Assembly: GCF_016864375.1 (NCBI RefSeq)
Contig: NZ_CP069354.1
Span: 4,499,501 to 4,563,500 of the forward strand
Length of the DNA: 64,000 nt
Direction: 5' to 3'
DNA from: Microvirga sp. VF16
GTDB taxonomy: Bacteria > Pseudomonadota > Alphaproteobacteria > Rhizobiales > Beijerinckiaceae
The position numbers were made by a program, and so were the translations under genes. Shown here in pieces: positions 61,638 to 64,000 of this stretch; positions within the stretch are counted from its first letter, which is position 1, and the number at the start of each line of letters is the position of its first letter. The notes under the pieces were generated by a model that saw only the letters and a program-made list of their open reading frames with translations, made no database searches and was not told the origin of the DNA.

Positions 61638-62072
61638 TCAGGCCGAACGCGTGGACAATGCGGGAGCAGTCTTCGCCGATCCGGCCCGCACCGCAAGGGC
61701 GCCGTCGCCCAGGAGAGCCTGCGTCACGAGAGCGGCGATCCAGAATGCCAGATATTCCCAACCACCATTCGGATTGTTGAAGAAGAAGCCGGCCGGGCCG
61801 TGCACGAAGACGATGGCGCCGAGAAGGACCGGGATCAGGGCGAGCGACACCCAGCGGGTGTAGAAGCCGAGGATGAGGGCAAGGCCACCGGCCGCTTCGA
61901 CCGCGATGGTCAGATAGGCCAGGGCCGGAGGCAGGCCCAGGCTGCCGAAGAATTGGGCTGCGCCGGCCGGCGTGAACACGAAAACCTTGAGGCCCGCATG
62001 GGCGAGGAAGAGCACGCCGAGCGTGATGCGCAGGACCAGGGCGGCGTAGGGGGCGGTACGGGTATCGATCAT
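61638..62072 (-). CDS. DoxX family membrane protein
   Basis: 144 residues with four spans: ALVLRITLGVLFLAHAGLKVFVFTP, LAYLTIAVEAAGGLALILGFYTRWVSLALIPVLLGAIVFVHGP and AFWIAALVTQALLG. DoxX-like proteins accompany oxidoreductases and redox stress genes. Divergent LysR gene 103 bases away; a paired-half-site operator lies between. Confidence 0.9.
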   Translation of the reverse strand: MIDTRTAPYAALVLRITLGVLFLAHAGLKVFVFTPAGAAQFFGSLGLPPALAYLTIAVEAAGGLALILGFYTRWVSLALIPVLLGAIVFVHGPAGFFFNNPNGGWEYLAFWIAALVTQALLGDGALAVRAGSAKTAPALSTRSA

Positions 62073-62147
62073 CAGAGATCTCCTGAAGTGGCCCCTCCCC
62101 TATGATCTCAAACTATCGATATGATAATCTCCGATCTGGAATATCAC

Positions 62148-62166
62148 TTCACACTCAGAGAGTGAA
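62148..62166. promoter_or_regulatory. candidate LysR operator
   Basis: TTCAC-N9-GTGAA inverted repeat, 9 bases before the lysR start, in the divergent doxX/lysR promoter region. Fits the T-N11-A-like geometry of LysR sites. Confidence 0.5.
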
Positions 62167-62175
62167 ATTGTCTCG

Positions 62176-63090
62176 ATGCTCGACCGTATCACCGGCATGC
62201 AGGTCTTCGTTCGCGTCGCAATGCTCGGCAGCTTCTCGGCAGCGGCGCGCGCCCTCGATCTGTCCCAGACGATGGTGACGAAACATGTGGCTGCCCTCGA
62301 AGACCGGCTCGGGGTCAAGCTACTGCATCGATCCACGCGCAAGCTGGTGTTGACCGAGGGAGGCCGAAGCTATCTGGCTGCCTGCGAGCGCATTCTTGCC
62401 GAAATCGAAGAAGCGGAAGCCTCTGCCAGCCTCGACCGGATCGAGCCCCGGGGGACGCTGCGGCTCAACGTTCCCCTCACCTTCGGCTTCCGACAGGTCG
62501 TCCCCGCTCTCACCGAGTTCAGTCGTCTTTATCCCGCCGTCTCGTTCGATCTGGGGCTGGCCGACCGCTATGTCGATCTCATCGAGGAAGGATGGGATCT
62601 GGCGATCCGGATCGGGCGGCTGAAGGACTCGAGCCTCGTTGCCCGGCGGCTCGCTACCTGCCGGACCATCGTCTGCGGCTCTCCCGCCTATCTCAAGACG
62701 CACGGAACCCCGCAGAATCTGGGCGAGCTCTCCCGGCACAACTGCCTCGGCTATACCCTGCCCAGTGCCATCGGGGCGAACCGCTGGACCTTTGGCATGG
62801 ATGCCGAAACCATCGTGCCAGTGCAGGGCAACCTGCGTGCCAATAACGGCGATGCACTCTTGGCCGCGGCCGTCGCCGGACAGGGGCTGATCTATCAGCC
62901 GACCTTTATCGTCGGCGACAGCCTGCGCGACGGTAGCCTCGTTCCGGTCTTGACCGATTATCCGACCTACGAACCCGCCATCCATGCCGTCCTGCCCTCG
63001 GGCCGGCAGGCTCCGGCCAAGGTGCGCGCCTTCGTGGCGTTCCTGGCCGAGCGCTTCGGGCCGGAACCGGAATGGGACAAGGGCCTGTGA
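62176..63090 (+). CDS. LysR family transcriptional regulator
   Basis: 304 residues. N-terminal winged HTH (MQVFVRVAMLGSFSAAARALDLSQTMVTKHVAALEDRLGVKLLHRSTRKLVLTEGG) and a C-terminal substrate-binding domain (FGFRQVVPALTEFSRLYPAVSFDLGLADRYVDLIEEGWDLAIRIG ...). CrgA-like group. It probably controls the divergent doxX-VOC pair and itself. Confidence 0.93.
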   Translation: MLDRITGMQVFVRVAMLGSFSAAARALDLSQTMVTKHVAALEDRLGVKLLHRSTRKLVLTEGGRSYLAACERILAEIEEAEASASLDRIEPRGTLRLNVPLTFGFRQVVPALTEFSRLYPAVSFDLGLADRYVDLIEEGWDLAIRIGRLKDSSLVARRLATCRTIVCGSPAYLKTHGTPQNLGELSRHNCLGYTLPSAIGANRWTFGMDAETIVPVQGNLRANNGDALLAAAVAGQGLIYQPTFIVGDSLRDGSLVPVLTDYPTYEPAIHAVLPSGRQAPAKVRAFVAFLAERFGPEPEWDKGL

Positions 63091-63151
63091 TGGCTTTCAC
63101 GCCCTTAACCCGCTAAAGCTATTCCACGTTTGCTTGTGAGGGTTAAAGCCT

Positions 63152-64000
63152 ATGGTCGCCACCTGGGCCGTCGTGCTGTCGGCGCTGGTTTATCTCTGCT
63201 TCCTGTTCACGGTGGCCCATTGGGGCGACAATGGGGGGCGGCGCTTCATTCAGGGTCCTGCCCGCTCCACCATCGCGGCCCTCGCGCTTGCAGTCTATTG
63301 CACGTCCTGGACCTTCTTCGGATCAGTGGGGCTTGCCAGCCATTCCGGCTTCGACTTCCTGGCCATCTATATCGGGCCGATCATCGTCATCGGCTTAGGG
63401 TATCCCCTCGTCGCCCGGATCGTCAGGATCGCAAAGACGCAGAATATTTCCTCCATCGCCGACTTTGTCGCGGCCCGCTACGGCAAGAGTGAGCGGGTCG
63501 CCGCCCTCGTCAGCGTGATCGCCGTCGTCGGCTCCATTCCCTATATCGCCCTGCAATTGAAGGCCGTCTCGTCTTCGCTCGACGTGTTCATGAGCGCCGC
63601 CAACGAGACATTCCTGTCCAAGCCGCCGTTCATCGGCGATCTCGCTCTCGTCGTCGCCCTCGTGCTGGCAGGTTTTGCCGTCGCCTTCGGCACCCGTCAC
63701 ACGGATGCGACCGAGCACCAGAACGGGCTCCTGCTGGCGATCTCCCTCGAGTCGGTGGTGAAGCTGATCGCCTTCCTGGTCGTCGGCGGGTACATCACCT
63801 TCGTGATGTTCGACGGCTACGATGCCATCGTGCAGCGCCTCCACGCGCAAGGGACCAGCGCGGACCTGATGGGCCGGACTTCGGGCTTCGGCAGCTACAT
63901 CACCCTTATTCTGCTTTCGACCTGCGCGGCTCTTCTCCTGCCGCGTCAGTTCCATGTGACCGTGGTCGAGAACCACGACATCGCGGATCTCAAACGCACT
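63152..64000 (+). CDS. sensor kinase with solute:sodium symporter-like N-terminus (partial)
   Basis: First 283 codons; the gene runs off the window. It begins VATWAVVLSALVYLCFLFTVAHWGDNGGRR and has at least seven spans (AALALAVYCTSWTFFGSVGLASHSGFDFLAIYIGPIIVIGLGYPLVARIVRIAKTQNISSIADFVAARYGKSERVAALVSVIAVVGSIPYIALQLKA...), the SSS-like sensor domain of CbrA-type hybrid histidine kinases. The kinase and receiver parts should lie beyond 64000. The ATG at 63152 gives the family start. Confidence 0.85.
   Translation, partial: MVATWAVVLSALVYLCFLFTVAHWGDNGGRRFIQGPARSTIAALALAVYCTSWTFFGSVGLASHSGFDFLAIYIGPIIVIGLGYPLVARIVRIAKTQNISSIADFVAARYGKSERVAALVSVIAVVGSIPYIALQLKAVSSSLDVFMSAANETFLSKPPFIGDLALVVALVLAGFAVAFGTRHTDATEHQNGLLLAISLESVVKLIAFLVVGGYITFVMFDGYDAIVQRLHAQGTSADLMGRTSGFGSYITLILLSTCAALLLPRQFHVTVVENHDIADLKRT

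Overview
The window is GC-rich chromosomal DNA of an alphaproteobacterium, most likely a Rhizobiales member of the Microvirga/Bosea/Methylobacterium type. The evidence is a Shemin-type 5-aminolevulinate synthase (hemA) with an FNR/FixK-like box, the gene run murA-DUF2948-hisD-UPF0262-phosphatase, a tRNA-His with A73 and no encoded G-1, DUF6894 and DUF5681 proteins, and a two-hairpin interspersed repeat of a kind common in that order. The genus is an inference.

Layout. (1) 1-8.8 kb is accessory DNA ending at the 3' end of tRNA-His. It holds a cassette-like array in which small genes alternate with three copies of a 27-bp two-armed site (802-1689), a metallophosphatase, a plasmid/phage-like set of small genes around a palindromic operator (3.1-5.1 kb), and a lower-GC modification/defence block: vsr-dcm on the + strand converging on a DUF262 + HEPN-nuclease pair on the - strand (5.3-8.6 kb). 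(2) 8.9-20.4 kb is core-like: a tripartite tricarboxylate transporter (tctBAC), a TerC-type exporter behind a foldable leader, azlCD, the murA-hisD block, hemA and tRNA-Thr. (3) 20.6-39.3 kb holds a serralysin-type metalloprotease, redox and repair enzymes (FAD oxidoreductase, free-methionine-sulfoxide reductase, MOSC, DUF488, zinc alcohol dehydrogenase), an ABC exporter, an iron/AfuABC-type ABC importer, an ion channel with a C-terminal zinc ribbon, and HxlR with an FMN reductase. (4) 39.4-48.4 kb is an insertion-sequence pile-up at one CTAG site: an IS481 element, then a 7,060-bp perfectly symmetric structure (IS701-IS110-IS701-IS110-IS701 as inverted arms of 2,822 bp), then an IS5 element. 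(5) 48.4-55.9 kb is an amine/amino-alcohol catabolic cluster: iron alcohol dehydrogenase, aldehyde dehydrogenase, glutamine-synthetase-like ligase, ethanolamine-type permease and N-formylglutamate-amidohydrolase-like hydrolase, with a divergent RpiR regulator. (6) 55.9-64 kb has an isolated lower-GC asparagine-synthetase-like gene, an AbrB-family membrane protein, a FucU-like mutarotase, an aminotransferase, mscL, a LysR-controlled doxX-VOC pair, and the start of a sensor kinase with a transporter-like N-terminus.

The most unusual structures are the cassette-like array at 0.8-1.7 kb, the Vsr/Dcm/DUF262/HEPN block, and the symmetric IS structure with its candidate IS110 guide-RNA regions. Boundaries, motifs and repeats were read by eye. 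Family names rest on recognised motifs and not on database searches.
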